Of a DNA stretch of 64,000 nucleotides, positions 42,032 to 51,073 are shown one piece after another. This DNA comes from Tepidibacillus_B infernus (GTDB lineage Bacteria; Bacillota; Bacilli; Tepidibacillales; Tepidibacillaceae). The position numbers and the translations under genes are program-made. Numbering within the stretch: the first letter of the stretch is position 1; every line of letters starts with the position of its first letter. The stretch lies in contig NZ_JBLWFI010000001.1 in assembly GCF_048898065.1 (NCBI RefSeq), positions 2,100,155-2,164,154 on the forward strand. The letters run 5' to 3'. A model generated the notes under the pieces. That model was not told the DNA's origin. It made no database searches and was given only the letters and a program-made list of their open reading frames with translations.

Positions 42032-42673
42032 TTATCTTTGTCCGTAGGTCTTGAACTTTTCTAACATAACTTTCATTTCTTCATCAGATAAGATGACTGG
42101 ATTACCAATACTTTTGGCGCGATAATAGATTTCTGCACTGAATTCAATTTCTTCAGCGATATTAAAAGCATTGATTAAATCATGCGCTCCTGCAAGTAAA
42201 CCATGATTAGCAAGTAAGACAGCTTTTCGATCTTTCATTGCTTCAAATGCATTTTCGGCCAATTCTTTTGTACCAAAAGTAGCATATTTGGCACATCTTA
42301 CATTTGGACCTGCATAGGCTACTAAATAGGAAACAGCAGGTAAATTCCAATTTAAAGCTGAGATAGTTGTTGCAAATGGAGAGTGGGTGTGAACAATTGC
42401 GTTGATATCTTCTCTTTTTCTATAAAAAATACTATGCATTTCCAGTTCACTCGATGGTTTTCTTATTCCATCCACTACTTCTCCATTTAAATTTAAAACA
42501 ACAATATCCTCTGGCAAAATTTCAAAATAATCTAATCCACTTGGACTAATGGCCATTAAATTAAAATCTCGGTTATAGATACTTATATTGCCACCCGTGC
42601 CTTTTGTGAGACCACTCGTTATCAACTTTTTCCCATATTCTACAATGAGTTCTCTTTCTTGTTTTAATAACAA
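42032..42673 (-). CDS. Class II aldolase (DrdA/Ald2/FucA-like)
   Basis: This is a class II aldolase/adducin-family protein of 213 residues. The catalytic glutamate is in KPSSELEMHSIFY near residue 73, the zinc histidines are in IVHTHSPFAT and LLANHGLLAG, and TKGTGGNISIYNRD binds phosphate near residue 27. FucA cleaves L-fuculose-1-phosphate. Relatives called DrdA or Ald2 cleave 5-deoxyribulose-1-phosphate or methylthioribulose-1-phosphate to dihydroxyacetone phosphate plus an aldehyde. Since an MtnA-family isomerase and MtnK-family kinase are in the same operon and no fucose genes are seen, I favour the latter. It is the last gene of the operon, followed by a terminator. Confidence 0.85.
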   Translation of the reverse strand: MLLKQERELIVEYGKKLITSGLTKGTGGNISIYNRDFNLMAISPSGLDYFEILPEDIVVLNLNGEVVDGIRKPSSELEMHSIFYRKREDINAIVHTHSPFATTISALNWNLPAVSYLVAYAGPNVRCAKYATFGTKELAENAFEAMKDRKAVLLANHGLLAGAHDLINAFNIAEEIEFSAEIYYRAKSIGNPVILSDEEMKVMLEKFKTYGQR

Positions 42674-42688
42674 GATATCTAATCCCCC

Positions 42689-43477
42689 TTAATTGTCAGC
42701 TACAATTACTTCTATTCCGTATTCGCGAAACGCTTCTATCGTTAGATCTTGTTCTTTTGTTAATGGTTCAAATCTATCAGTAATAATGGTATTAAATCTT
42801 TCTTTCCCACAAACTTGGAAAAAGGATAATTTATCTAGTTTTGTATGGTCTGCAATGACAATCACTTTATTAGCCTTTTCAATTAAGGCTTGTTTAGCTT
42901 CTCCCTCTTCAATGGTGATATCGGTTAATCCTTCTTGAAAATTCAATGCTCTACTTGAAATAAAGGCTTTATCGATATAGATTCCTTCTAAACACTTTCT
43001 TATCGTGGCGCCTACTAATGATAGAGATGTCCCTCTTAGCGAACCTCCAAGTAACATCGTTGTGATATGAGTAGCGGTAGATAGTTCAATAGCTATACTG
43101 ATGTTATTGGTGATCACTGTGAGTCTTTGCCGATCTTTGATTAATTTACTTACCTCGAGGGCAGTTGTACTTGCATCAAATGCAATCACATCACCATCTT
43201 CAATCAGTTCTGCTGCTTTTCTAGCGATTGCCATTTTTTCTTTCTTATTAGTATTTAATCTTTCTTCGACGGTTGCTTCATAAGGGCTGTTTATTTTAAT
43301 TTTTGCTCCACCGTATACACGAACAATGTCTCCATCTCTCTCTAGTTTTTCTAGATCTCTTCTGATGGTCATTTCAGAGACATTAAATAAACTACTTAAA
43401 GAAGTTACATCAGCGTAGTCATGTTCCCATAGGAATTCTATGATTTTTTTTCTTCTGATATCAGGTAATTCAGTCAT
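42689..43477 (-). CDS. DeoR-family transcriptional regulator
   Basis: The 262-residue protein has the DeoR helix-turn-helix (ADVTSLSSLFNVSEMTIRRDL, RVYGGAKI) and the sugar-phosphate sensor domain (DGDVIAFDASTTALEVSKLI, LLGGSLRGTSLSLVGA, IVIADHTKLDKLSFFQV). These proteins are usually repressors released by a sugar phosphate. Here a phosphorylated pentose of the pathway, such as methylthioribulose- or deoxyribulose-1-phosphate, would be a natural signal. It lies inside the operon, so regulation would be autogenous through sites far upstream (50848-50920). Confidence 0.88.
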   Translation of the reverse strand: MTELPDIRRKKIIEFLWEHDYADVTSLSSLFNVSEMTIRRDLEKLERDGDIVRVYGGAKIKINSPYEATVEERLNTNKKEKMAIARKAAELIEDGDVIAFDASTTALEVSKLIKDRQRLTVITNNISIAIELSTATHITTMLLGGSLRGTSLSLVGATIRKCLEGIYIDKAFISSRALNFQEGLTDITIEEGEAKQALIEKANKVIVIADHTKLDKLSFFQVCGKERFNTIITDRFEPLTKEQDLTIEAFREYGIEVIVADN

Positions 43478-43516
43478 TTTAATGATCCTTATCCTTCTTA
43501 TTGAAATGTTTTTGTG

Positions 43517-44563
43517 TTATTTTTGGTCGAATAGTTTTTTCAAATTATCTGCGTAAGGTGGGTAGACAATTCCTTTTTCTGTGACAATTGCAGTGATGTT
43601 TTCATGTGGAGTTACATCAAATGCTGGATTGTATGTTTTTACATCTTTTGGTGCTGTAGGTACACCGAATCTGTTGGTAATTTCCAATGAATCCCTTTCT
43701 TCAATTGGAATATCATTTCCTGTTTCGGTTTTCATATCGATCGTAGGAGTTGGTGCTGCAACATAAAATGGGATGTTATAATGTTTGGCTAAAATAGACA
43801 CTCCTAATGTTCCAATTTTATTGGCTGTATCCCCGTTAGCAGCAATTCGATCACAGCCTACGATAACTGCATCAATCTTCCCTTGAGACATCACCATGGC
43901 AGCCATATTATCAGTAATGACAGTGACATCAATTCCTGCTTGTTGCAATTCAAAAGCTGTCAAAGTAGACCCTTGTAGCCTTGGCCTTGTTTCATCTGAA
44001 AAGACTTTTAAGTTCCAACCTTTTTCCTTAGCTAAGTACATAGGTGCTGTTGCTGTCCCGTATTTGGTTGTAGCTAAGGCTCCTGCATTACAGTGGGTTA
44101 AAATTCCCATTTCATCCTTTAATAATGTTAACAAATTCTCTCCTATTTTTCTATTGATTTCCTCATCTTCCTTATGAATTTCAACTGCTTCTTGATGCAA
44201 CAATTCTTTGATTTGTGCCACTTGCAACTCTTTATTTTCAAGAGCTTTATTTTCCATTCGTTCTAGTGCCCAGAATAAGTTTACTGCTGTCGGCCTTGAT
44301 GTGGCTAGATAATCTGCCTTTTCTTTTAGAACTTTATAAAAGTCCTCAAAACTGTCTTCTGGAGCGTTTTTAATTCCTAAATATAAACCATAGGCTGCTG
44401 CAACACCAATCGCCGGTGCTCCTCTTACTTTCATCACTTTAATTGCATCCCATACACTTTCTGCTGTTTCAAATTCTTCATAAGCGATTTCATTAGGTAA
44501 AAGGGTTTGATCTAATAAAATTAATTTCTCATTTTCCCATTGAATCGATTTAATTTGCTCCAT
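43517..44563 (-). CDS. mtnA: MtnA-family aldose-1-phosphate isomerase (MtnA or DrdI)
   Basis: The 348-residue protein belongs to the eIF2B-related MtnA family. It has VMKVRGAPAIGVAAAYGLYLG near residue 45, the catalytic cysteine in MGILTHCNAGALATT near 160, and the catalytic aspartate in VIVGCDRIAANGDTANKIGT near 240. It converts 5-methylthioribose-1-phosphate to methylthioribulose-1-phosphate. The close relative DrdI does the same with 5-deoxyribose-1-phosphate, and the two cannot be told apart by eye. The downstream aldolase suggests carbon-chain cleavage instead of methionine regeneration. Confidence 0.88.
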   Translation of the reverse strand: MEQIKSIQWENEKLILLDQTLLPNEIAYEEFETAESVWDAIKVMKVRGAPAIGVAAAYGLYLGIKNAPEDSFEDFYKVLKEKADYLATSRPTAVNLFWALERMENKALENKELQVAQIKELLHQEAVEIHKEDEEINRKIGENLLTLLKDEMGILTHCNAGALATTKYGTATAPMYLAKEKGWNLKVFSDETRPRLQGSTLTAFELQQAGIDVTVITDNMAAMVMSQGKIDAVIVGCDRIAANGDTANKIGTLGVSILAKHYNIPFYVAAPTPTIDMKTETGNDIPIEERDSLEITNRFGVPTAPKDVKTYNPAFDVTPHENITAIVTEKGIVYPPYADNLKKLFDQK

Positions 44564-44580
44564 GGTTTCTCCTCCTATTA

Positions 44581-45707
44581 TTAAGCTTTTAACAGTTCCA
44601 TCATTTCGTTAGGAGTGATTTCCTGTTTAAATAAACGATGTAATAAAGTATATAGACTTGATGAAGCCTTCGCAAAATGAACTGATTTCGGAACATGTTT
44701 CGCATTGATTAGCATGTGATATTGAACCTCATACCAATGGCAAAATTGTATTTCATTCTTATCTTGGTAAGTTGTTTTTCTTACAGGTCCTCCACTCACT
44801 CTACCTACTAATTTATCATTTTCTTGGTTTGATATATATTTGAGATATGAAATAGCTATATCTTTATTCGCACTATTTGCTGCAACTACAAATCCCCATG
44901 TGGTATTACAAGGATATTGATAAGTCATAAATCCGATTTGGTCAAAATATGGATTTTCATTAGGATTTAAGATAGCTGCCGCTTGCCCTCCCCAAGAAAC
45001 TCCTATGACAACTTCACCCCTCTGAATAGCTTCCTTCACTTGCAGGTTTCCGTAGTTTTCAACTTGTTGTGGACAATACGGTTTAAAAGATAAATAGTCT
45101 TCCAACGCTAAGATTGTTTTCTTTTCATCAGAGAAAAATGGTGGTTGATCTAACAATTCCACTCCTCTTTCCCATAAAAAGGGTAAGAAATCTAGTAATA
45201 TTTCAGTTACATCCGATTTTAAGGCAATTACCGGTTTATTATTTGAATACTTTTCTACTAAATCTTTTATTTCAGGAATGGACACCGTTTTTTTGTTTAT
45301 CTTGATCCCTTTCTCTTCAAATCGATCTTTTCGATAGAATAATAGGTGTCCATCTGAAAAAGAAGGGATATATAGATATGGTCGTTATATTTCATTTCGT
45401 CTTGAACACTTTCTATAATTCCGTTTAGATCATAATCATCCAAATATTCATCCAAGGGAATAATAAGCTGCTTCTCTACCAATTCAGGAAGCCAAAAATT
45501 CCCTGGATTCATCATAATATCATAATTTCCTTCTCTATTTTTCAATGCAACATCCAAAGTATTTTTATATTGATCCCAATCAATAATATCAATGATTACT
45601 TTTACTTGGTTTGCCTCTTCCCATGTTTTCGTGATTGCATTTTCTGTTTCACGTACATAGGCATAAACTGCGGGATCATTTACGGCTAGGATTTTGATTT
45701 GTTTCAT
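44581..45707 (-). pseudogene. Solute-binding-protein-like gene without signal peptide, frameshifted
   Basis: The first part (45297-45707) starts MKQIKILAVNDPAVYAY, the usual first strand of family 1 solute-binding proteins, but with no signal peptide or lipobox. The frame leaves coding at a TATATATA run near 45376. In another frame the sequence goes on YIPSFSDGHLLFYRKD and joins the second part (44581-45285), which has GEVVIGVSWGGQAAAI and TTWGFVVAANSANKD. Two extra bases, or one missing, in the dinucleotide run explain the break. An intact version would have about 375 residues and stay in the cytoplasm. It lies between mtnK and mtnA, so it belongs to the operon. Confidence 0.75.
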
Positions 45708-45774
45708 GACTTCACCTTCATCCTTACACTTGAATTGGACAGTTATTATTGATATATAAACAAGATCATTTCTT

Positions 45775-47004
45775 TTAACGAGGGAACCTGTTTACAGCTT
45801 CTCTTAAAGTTGCTAAAAAGTCTTCACCTGTTTTAAAGCTCTCTCGTTTTTTAATATAATCCTTAGCAGCAGTGAGACATATTCGCTCTGCTCTTAACCT
45901 AGCATTTTTATCTGAAATTGAAGTAATATCTTTAACATGGGCAAGACCTACAATTCGACGAGATAACTCAAGACCTGTTACAGCAGCAGTATCACGAAGT
46001 ACAGTTCCAAGGTACCATTTATCGAAACCCTCTTCTTTGGCAAGAACTTCTGAGACGTTTTCTTCCCAAGCTTTAAGAAATTTCTCATTAAACATGTTCA
46101 CAATATCAACAATGGTCTTCTCTAGCCAAACTGTATAATCTTCTCGTTCAGCTACATCATTTATGGTGGCATCTGCATTCACCCATGCGAAGATTAGATT
46201 AGCTATTACGTTACCGACATCGTAGCCAATTGGACCATAGAAAGCGAATTCAGGATCGATCACCTTGGTAGAGTCAGGTTTGATAAAAATAGATCCTGTA
46301 TGTAGATCCCCATGTAAAAGTGCTTGGGCATTGGTCATAAATTCAAATTTGAGTTTGGCTACTTCCAAACGAAGTTCCTGATCTTCATAGAGTTCTCTTC
46401 TCACCCATTCAAGATTAGGTGGAAATACATCATTACGTCCCTTATAATCATTAAAAGGTTCTGTATAAACCAGATCCTCTGTAATTTCACAAAGATCCGG
46501 ATTTATATAGTTTTTTACCAACGCTTTCTTTTCCTTATGCTCTAGAACAACGTCAGTGGTTAATAGTAGTGTATTGACCATAAATGTGGTGACATGATCT
46601 GCAAAAAGAGGAAATTTTTTATGTTCAATAAGAGCTTGGCGCATGATCACATGATCTGATAGATCTTCCATAGCACTGCAATTCATGATCTCATCGTATT
46701 TGTAAACCACAGGGACAAGTCCAGGGGCTAATTTCCCTTCTAATTGAAGCACATCTGATTCAATTTTATTACGGTCTGTGGAAAGTTTAAAATCATCGGA
46801 AATACGAGCAGTCTCTCCAGCCTGTTTTACGATAACTGATTGATTTGTATTCTTATCCCATACACGGAAGACGTAGTTCAAATTCCCATCACCGATTTCC
46901 TTACAGTCTAAATCAGCTTCTGGTTCAAATAAATCTAGTTTCTCCTTCACATATTCAATAACATCTGTTGGCTTCATTAAGAAGTAAGTATTGAACTTAG
47001 ACAT
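45775..47004 (-). CDS. mtnK: 5-methylthioribose kinase (MtnK family)
   Basis: MtnK phosphorylates 5-methylthioribose at C1 with ATP; 5-deoxyribose is a plausible alternative. The kinase is of the choline-kinase/APH type. IGDGNLNYVFRVWD is the nucleotide loop near residue 40, SVIVKQAGETARIS carries the lysine, NAQALLHGDLHTGSIFI is the catalytic HGDLH near residue 232, and KVIDPEFAFYGPIGYDVGN is the metal-binding DxE/D region. I place the start at the ATG at 47002-47004 (MSKFNTYFLM), after GGAGAGGAG with 9 bases of spacing. A longer frame to 47076 would overlap the permease gene. Confidence 0.92.
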   Translation of the reverse strand: MSKFNTYFLMKPTDVIEYVKEKLDLFEPEADLDCKEIGDGNLNYVFRVWDKNTNQSVIVKQAGETARISDDFKLSTDRNKIESDVLQLEGKLAPGLVPVVYKYDEIMNCSAMEDLSDHVIMRQALIEHKKFPLFADHVTTFMVNTLLLTTDVVLEHKEKKALVKNYINPDLCEITEDLVYTEPFNDYKGRNDVFPPNLEWVRRELYEDQELRLEVAKLKFEFMTNAQALLHGDLHTGSIFIKPDSTKVIDPEFAFYGPIGYDVGNVIANLIFAWVNADATINDVAEREDYTVWLEKTIVDIVNMFNEKFLKAWEENVSEVLAKEEGFDKWYLGTVLRDTAAVTGLELSRRIVGLAHVKDITSISDKNARLRAERICLTAAKDYIKKRESFKTGEDFLATLREAVNRFPR

Positions 47005-47032
47005 AAAACATTTCTCCTCTCCATCAGAATTT

Positions 47033-48037
47033 TTAGTTTCTTTTGCGGAAATAGGTTGATGCAAGGGCAAGGGCAAGTACTATACCTTTTACGATGTTTA
47101 ATGAGTAATACGGAACTGACATCATTACAAGACCATTCTCTAGAACACCAACTAATACTGCCCCAACAAAAGTTCCAATAGCGTTCGGCTTACCTGAACC
47201 ACCAAAGGAAGATCCAATAAACGCTGCAGCAACAGCTGGCATTAGATAACCAGCACCAGCATTGATCTGTGCAGAACCAATTCTGGATGCGATCATAATC
47301 CCACCAAGCGCAGCAAAGAAGGTGGATAACAAGTAGGCGATGGTTCGATAACGATCTACTGGAATCCCAGACAAACGAGCGGCCTCCATATTCCCTCCTA
47401 CTACATAAAGATAGCGGCCATGCTTAGTATGGTTAAGAAAGATATGAACGATAACTACAACAACCAACATGATGATGATAATATATGGTGCTTGCCCGAT
47501 CTTCTCAAAAATTGGTGGTAGAGTACCAACTGTTGGTGTTCCATCTAGTCTTGGCATGCCCTCACTAATCGACCCCCCACCAGTATAGGTCATAGCAACC
47601 CCTTCAAAAATAAACATAGTAGATAAAGTTGCTAACATATCTGGAATTTTAACTTTTACAATTAAAATTGCATTAAGTGCAGCTACTGTCAGAGTTATCA
47701 CTATTGCGATGAACATAGAGGTAAACGTGGACATGCTATACCATACAAAGAAAGATACAATCAATGAATTAGAAAAGGTCGCTGCGGAACCAATTGATAA
47801 GTCCAATCCATTTACTGTCAAAGCAATCGTTAATCCAATTGCAATGACCGTTACAATTGAAATACTACGTAGAATTGTTAAAAGATTAGAAGTTGCTATA
47901 AATTGGGGCATGGTTATTGTGAAGAATAGTATAAGGATAAAGACTGCTATTACCGTACCCCATTTATTAATAAAATTTAAGAAGTTAGTAAGTCCCTTCA
48001 TCTCACGTTCTTTTGTTTTTTCTATTTTTACTTGCAT
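47033..48037 (-). CDS. Ribose-type ABC transporter permease
   Basis: This is a BPD_transp_2-family permease (RbsC-like) of 334 residues with about nine hydrophobic helices. It has LTIALTVNGLDLSIGS near residue 75, GGNMEAARLSGIPVDRYR as the EAA-like coupling loop near 215, and GAGYLMPAVAAAFIGSSFGG near 265. Together with the ATPase upstream and the lipoprotein SBP it forms an importer. As it is followed by mtnK within 30 bases, the likely cargo is the kinase substrate. Confidence 0.9.
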   Translation of the reverse strand: MQVKIEKTKEREMKGLTNFLNFINKWGTVIAVFILILFFTITMPQFIATSNLLTILRSISIVTVIAIGLTIALTVNGLDLSIGSAATFSNSLIVSFFVWYSMSTFTSMFIAIVITLTVAALNAILIVKVKIPDMLATLSTMFIFEGVAMTYTGGGSISEGMPRLDGTPTVGTLPPIFEKIGQAPYIIIIMLVVVVIVHIFLNHTKHGRYLYVVGGNMEAARLSGIPVDRYRTIAYLLSTFFAALGGIMIASRIGSAQINAGAGYLMPAVAAAFIGSSFGGSGKPNAIGTFVGAVLVGVLENGLVMMSVPYYSLNIVKGIVLALALASTYFRKRN

Positions 48038-48040
48038 CGA

Positions 48041-49570
48041 TCAATTACCCCCTGTTGAGTAAAAGAGTATTTCCTCTTCGTTTGTTTCAGAAGTAAGAAG
48101 CTCCTTCACAATCATTCCATCATACATAACATAAATTCTATCCGTGATCGCTAGTATTTCTGATAACTCGCTGGAAGCATAAATAACTCCTTTATTGGTA
48201 CTTACCATACGACCAATCAATTCAAAGATATCATGCTTGGCACCAACATCAACACCTTTTGTCGGTTCATCAAATATGTATACATCGGCATTAGCCATTA
48301 GCCATTTACCGACGGCAACTTTTTGTTGGTTTCCCCCTGAAAGATAGGCCACTTTCTGATTTTCGTGTGGCGTTTTTATCCCTAGATCAACAATCATTTT
48401 TTTTGCAGCTTCGTGTTCGACTCTTGGTTTTAGGAACCCAAGGGGGCTACTAAAATCTGAAAGGCTTGCTGCCGTAAGGTTACTGTATACTGGTTCCTCA
48501 ACCAATACTCCTTCTTTACGCCTTTCTTCTGGCACTAAGGCTAAACCTTGCTTTACTGCTGAATAGGGAGTATGAATATTTAATTTCTTACCCCTTAACC
48601 ATATTTCTCCTTCATGAATAGGTAATGCTCCAAAGATCGTTTTGCAAAATTCAGTCTTACCTGCCCCTACCAATCCAGCAATACCCACAATTTCCCCTGA
48701 TCGGACGTACATGTTTATATTCTTAACTGCATTATCTTTTTCGCTAAGATTCTTCACTTCAAAAAACTTCTCACCTATATTCACTTTATTTTTTTGGTAA
48801 TTCTCATCAAATTTTCTGCCTAGCATTAGTTCGACAACCTGTTTAGCCGTTAAACCCTCCATTTTTCGCCGAGTAACGAGCTGTCCATCTCTCATTACAG
48901 TGATTTCTTCACATATTTCAAATAGCTCAGGCAGCCGATGAGAAATAAAGATGACACCAACGTTGTGATTGTATGCAAGGTCTCGAATAATGCGGAAAAG
49001 TTCTTCAGTCTCCCGAGAACTTAACGGTGCCGTTGGTTCATCGAGAATGAGAAATCTACGTTCCTCAGCAATCGCACGGGCAATTAATACTATTTGTTTT
49101 TGGGCAAGATTTAAATCTTGAACCAATGTGTGTGTATCAATCTGAATATGTAGACGTTCCAATACTTTACGAGCTTTTTTGTGTATTTCTTTCCAATTAA
49201 CAAACTGCTTTCCTTTCATCTGATTAACAAGGATATCAAGCATAATGTTTTCTGCTACATTAAGATATGGAATCAGCGCCGTGTCCACTTCTTGATAAAC
49301 AATATCGATCCCTAATTCCTTTGCATCGCGTGGAGAACGTATGTTGACCTCATTGTCGTCAATATAGATACTTCCTGTGTAATGATCGTAAGCTCCTGAA
49401 AGCACTTTCATTAGAGTTGATTTACCAGCGCCGTTCGCACCTACTAATGCATGTATCCGTCCAGTTTCCACATCAAAATGAACGTTTGAAAGAGCCTTTA
49501 CACCAGGGAATTCGATAGAAATATCTTTCATTACTATTTTGGATCGTTTCGGTTGTTCCATGTTTTCCAC
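48041..49570 (-). CDS. Ribose-type ABC transporter ATP-binding protein (two ATPase domains)
   Basis: The 509-residue protein holds two ABC ATPase cassettes, as in RbsA. The first has Walker A in ALVGANGAGKSTLMKVL near residue 40 and Walker B in RFLILDEPTAPLSSRE near 165. The second has GIAGLVGAGKTEFCKTIFG near 300, the signature LSGGNQQKVAVGKWL near 410 and VYIFDEPTKGVDVGAKHD near 430. The second Walker A is GLVGAGKT, usual for this branch. The gene is 3 bases upstream of the permease. Confidence 0.92.
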   Translation of the reverse strand: MENMEQPKRSKIVMKDISIEFPGVKALSNVHFDVETGRIHALVGANGAGKSTLMKVLSGAYDHYTGSIYIDDNEVNIRSPRDAKELGIDIVYQEVDTALIPYLNVAENIMLDILVNQMKGKQFVNWKEIHKKARKVLERLHIQIDTHTLVQDLNLAQKQIVLIARAIAEERRFLILDEPTAPLSSRETEELFRIIRDLAYNHNVGVIFISHRLPELFEICEEITVMRDGQLVTRRKMEGLTAKQVVELMLGRKFDENYQKNKVNIGEKFFEVKNLSEKDNAVKNINMYVRSGEIVGIAGLVGAGKTEFCKTIFGALPIHEGEIWLRGKKLNIHTPYSAVKQGLALVPEERRKEGVLVEEPVYSNLTAASLSDFSSPLGFLKPRVEHEAAKKMIVDLGIKTPHENQKVAYLSGGNQQKVAVGKWLMANADVYIFDEPTKGVDVGAKHDIFELIGRMVSTNKGVIYASSELSEILAITDRIYVMYDGMIVKELLTSETNEEEILFYSTGGN

Positions 49571-49651
49571 CCCGTCTAGATAAAGTAAAACTAAAAATGC
49601 TAAGAAAAGAGAGGAAATTGGATTATTACTCCCTCCTCTCTCGTTATTTAT

Positions 49652-50746
49652 CTATTTTTTTGCAAAATTAGCGCGAAGAGTATCCATCCATGGTTCATTA
49701 AAGGCATCAGATTTTCCCCAACCATCAACCACTAGATTGAGATTTGTCATATTGGTATCTGACTTTAATTGATCCTTCTTAATTAGTTTTGCTTCAAGGT
49801 CATAAGTATCTGGAGTCTCTTCACCAGCAAACTTCTTAGCTAAAAGTCTCATATCAACAATACCAATAAGGCGTGGATCAACAGCTGCAGTAGCAATCCA
49901 TGTACTTCCTTCTTCTCTCATTAGGTTAATATCCTGATTAGAAATATCAATAGAGATTAGTTTTATATCCATTCGATTATTGTCCTTCATGGCTTTGAAT
50001 CCACCTTTAGCCATTTCGTCCCAAGAACCCCAAATCACATCAACTGTACCTGGAGGATATTTAGCGAGTACTGCACTCACCTTAGCAGCGATATCTCCTT
50101 GAACATCCTGAAAATTGGTAGGTCCAATAATCTCAAGTGTCTTAATTTTATTTTCCTGCTCAAATTTTTGGTAAATGGTTTCCCGTCTATCAAGTGGGGG
50201 AACTCCTGGGCCAAACCAAAGTTTTATCACTTTAACTGGTTGACCATCTTTTGAGAGTGCTGCAATTTCATTTAGGGAAAGCTCAGCAAGTTTAAAGTCG
50301 TCTTGGAAAGTCGTGGTGATCTCTGGAATACCCTGTCCATTTTTATCAATGACAGTATCAAATGTTACAACTTTAATTCCTTTGTCAATCGCTGGTTTTA
50401 ACATATCGTAAGAATAATCTTTTTTTCCATGGGAAATGACAAGCCCATCATAACCCTTTTGAATAGCTTGGGCTACTAATTCTTGAAACTTTGCATCATC
50501 ATTGTCCGCAATAAAAGTATCAACCTTAAAACCAAACGATTCTCCTTCACTTCTAGCCCCATCTAAAAATTGTTTCGTGTGGTCGTCAGATGGAAGGTTA
50601 CGAATAACAGCAACCTTTTTGCCCCCTTGAACTCCATCAGGTACCCCTTCAATTTTTTCTGCCGGTGCATTTGATGTTTGTGAGTTTGTACCACAAGCTG
50701 TTAGAACTAACATAAGTGAAAACAACAAGACAAGTACTTTTTTCAT
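49652..50746 (-). CDS. Ribose-type ABC transporter substrate-binding lipoprotein
   Basis: A signal peptide with the lipobox LMLVLTACGT shows a lipoprotein of 364 residues. The mature protein is of the Peripla_BP_4 type (RbsB-like): KVAVIRNLPSDDHTKQFLDG, GLVISHGKKDYSYDMLKP, VVTFDTVID and DVIWGSWDEMAKGG. It is the first gene of the operon that ends with the aldolase at 42032. The ligand-binding residues cannot be read off, but 5-methylthioribose or 5-deoxyribose is the ligand suggested by the downstream genes. Ribose itself is less likely, since no rbsK is present. Confidence 0.88.
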   Translation of the reverse strand: MKKVLVLLFSLMLVLTACGTNSQTSNAPAEKIEGVPDGVQGGKKVAVIRNLPSDDHTKQFLDGARSEGESFGFKVDTFIADNDDAKFQELVAQAIQKGYDGLVISHGKKDYSYDMLKPAIDKGIKVVTFDTVIDKNGQGIPEITTTFQDDFKLAELSLNEIAALSKDGQPVKVIKLWFGPGVPPLDRRETIYQKFEQENKIKTLEIIGPTNFQDVQGDIAAKVSAVLAKYPPGTVDVIWGSWDEMAKGGFKAMKDNNRMDIKLISIDISNQDINLMREEGSTWIATAAVDPRLIGIVDMRLLAKKFAGEETPDTYDLEAKLIKKDQLKSDTNMTNLNLVVDGWGKSDAFNEPWMDTLRANFAKK

Positions 50747-50847
50747 TTTGTTACCCCCTTCTGATTTTTGATTTGTTCTAGACTTAGCTTGATATTTTTA
50801 TTGTTATGTACTTTTCACTCCTTTCTTTCTAAAAAATTGTTTTACAG

Positions 50848-50920
50848 ATTATGTTTGTTTTTAACATATTTTGCATTCATTTAATGTAAAGTTGTGTTTA
50901 ATTATGTTTATTTCTAACAT
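50848..50920 (-). promoter_or_regulatory. Paired palindromic operators upstream of the ABC/MtnK operon
   Basis: Two direct copies of a 17-base near-palindrome are seen: ATGTTTGTTTTTAACAT at 50851-50867 and ATGTTTATTTCTAACAT at 50904-50920. Both are preceded by ATT and followed by ATTT, so about 25 bases match apart from two or three differences. The spacing is 53 bases, five helical turns. ATGTT...AACAT arms of this kind suit a DeoR-type repressor, and one is encoded in the operon. The start of the SBP gene lies about 100 bases away. Confidence 0.62.
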
Positions 50921-51039
50921 ATTTAAATCAATTATAAACATTCATAATATTATATACAATTTTAAATTTCCGATGTTTTTACTACATTTGAGCTAGTTTT
51001 TAGTTGTTTTGATTATGTTTTCATTGTTTTTCTAAAATT

Positions 51040-51053
51040 TTAAAGCGCTTACA
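51040..51053 (-). promoter_or_regulatory. Candidate CcpA cre site
   Basis: On the minus strand the sequence is TGTAAGCGCTTTAA, which fits the Bacillota cre consensus around its central CG with one or two mismatches at the end. It lies about 300 bases upstream of the SBP gene. It would place the operon, and possibly the gene to the right, under carbon catabolite control. Confidence 0.5.
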
Positions 51054-51073
51054 TATTGATTTTACATAAAAAA

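Noticed and set aside
42032..42673. Reading the aldolase as a fucose-pathway enzyme
   Set aside because: No fucose isomerase or fuculokinase is present, while an MtnA-family isomerase and MtnK-family kinase are in the same operon.
47004..47076. Extended N-terminus of the MtnK frame (MPLPLHQPIS...)
   Set aside because: It overlaps the permease gene and lacks a ribosome site, while the ATG at 47004 has a good one.
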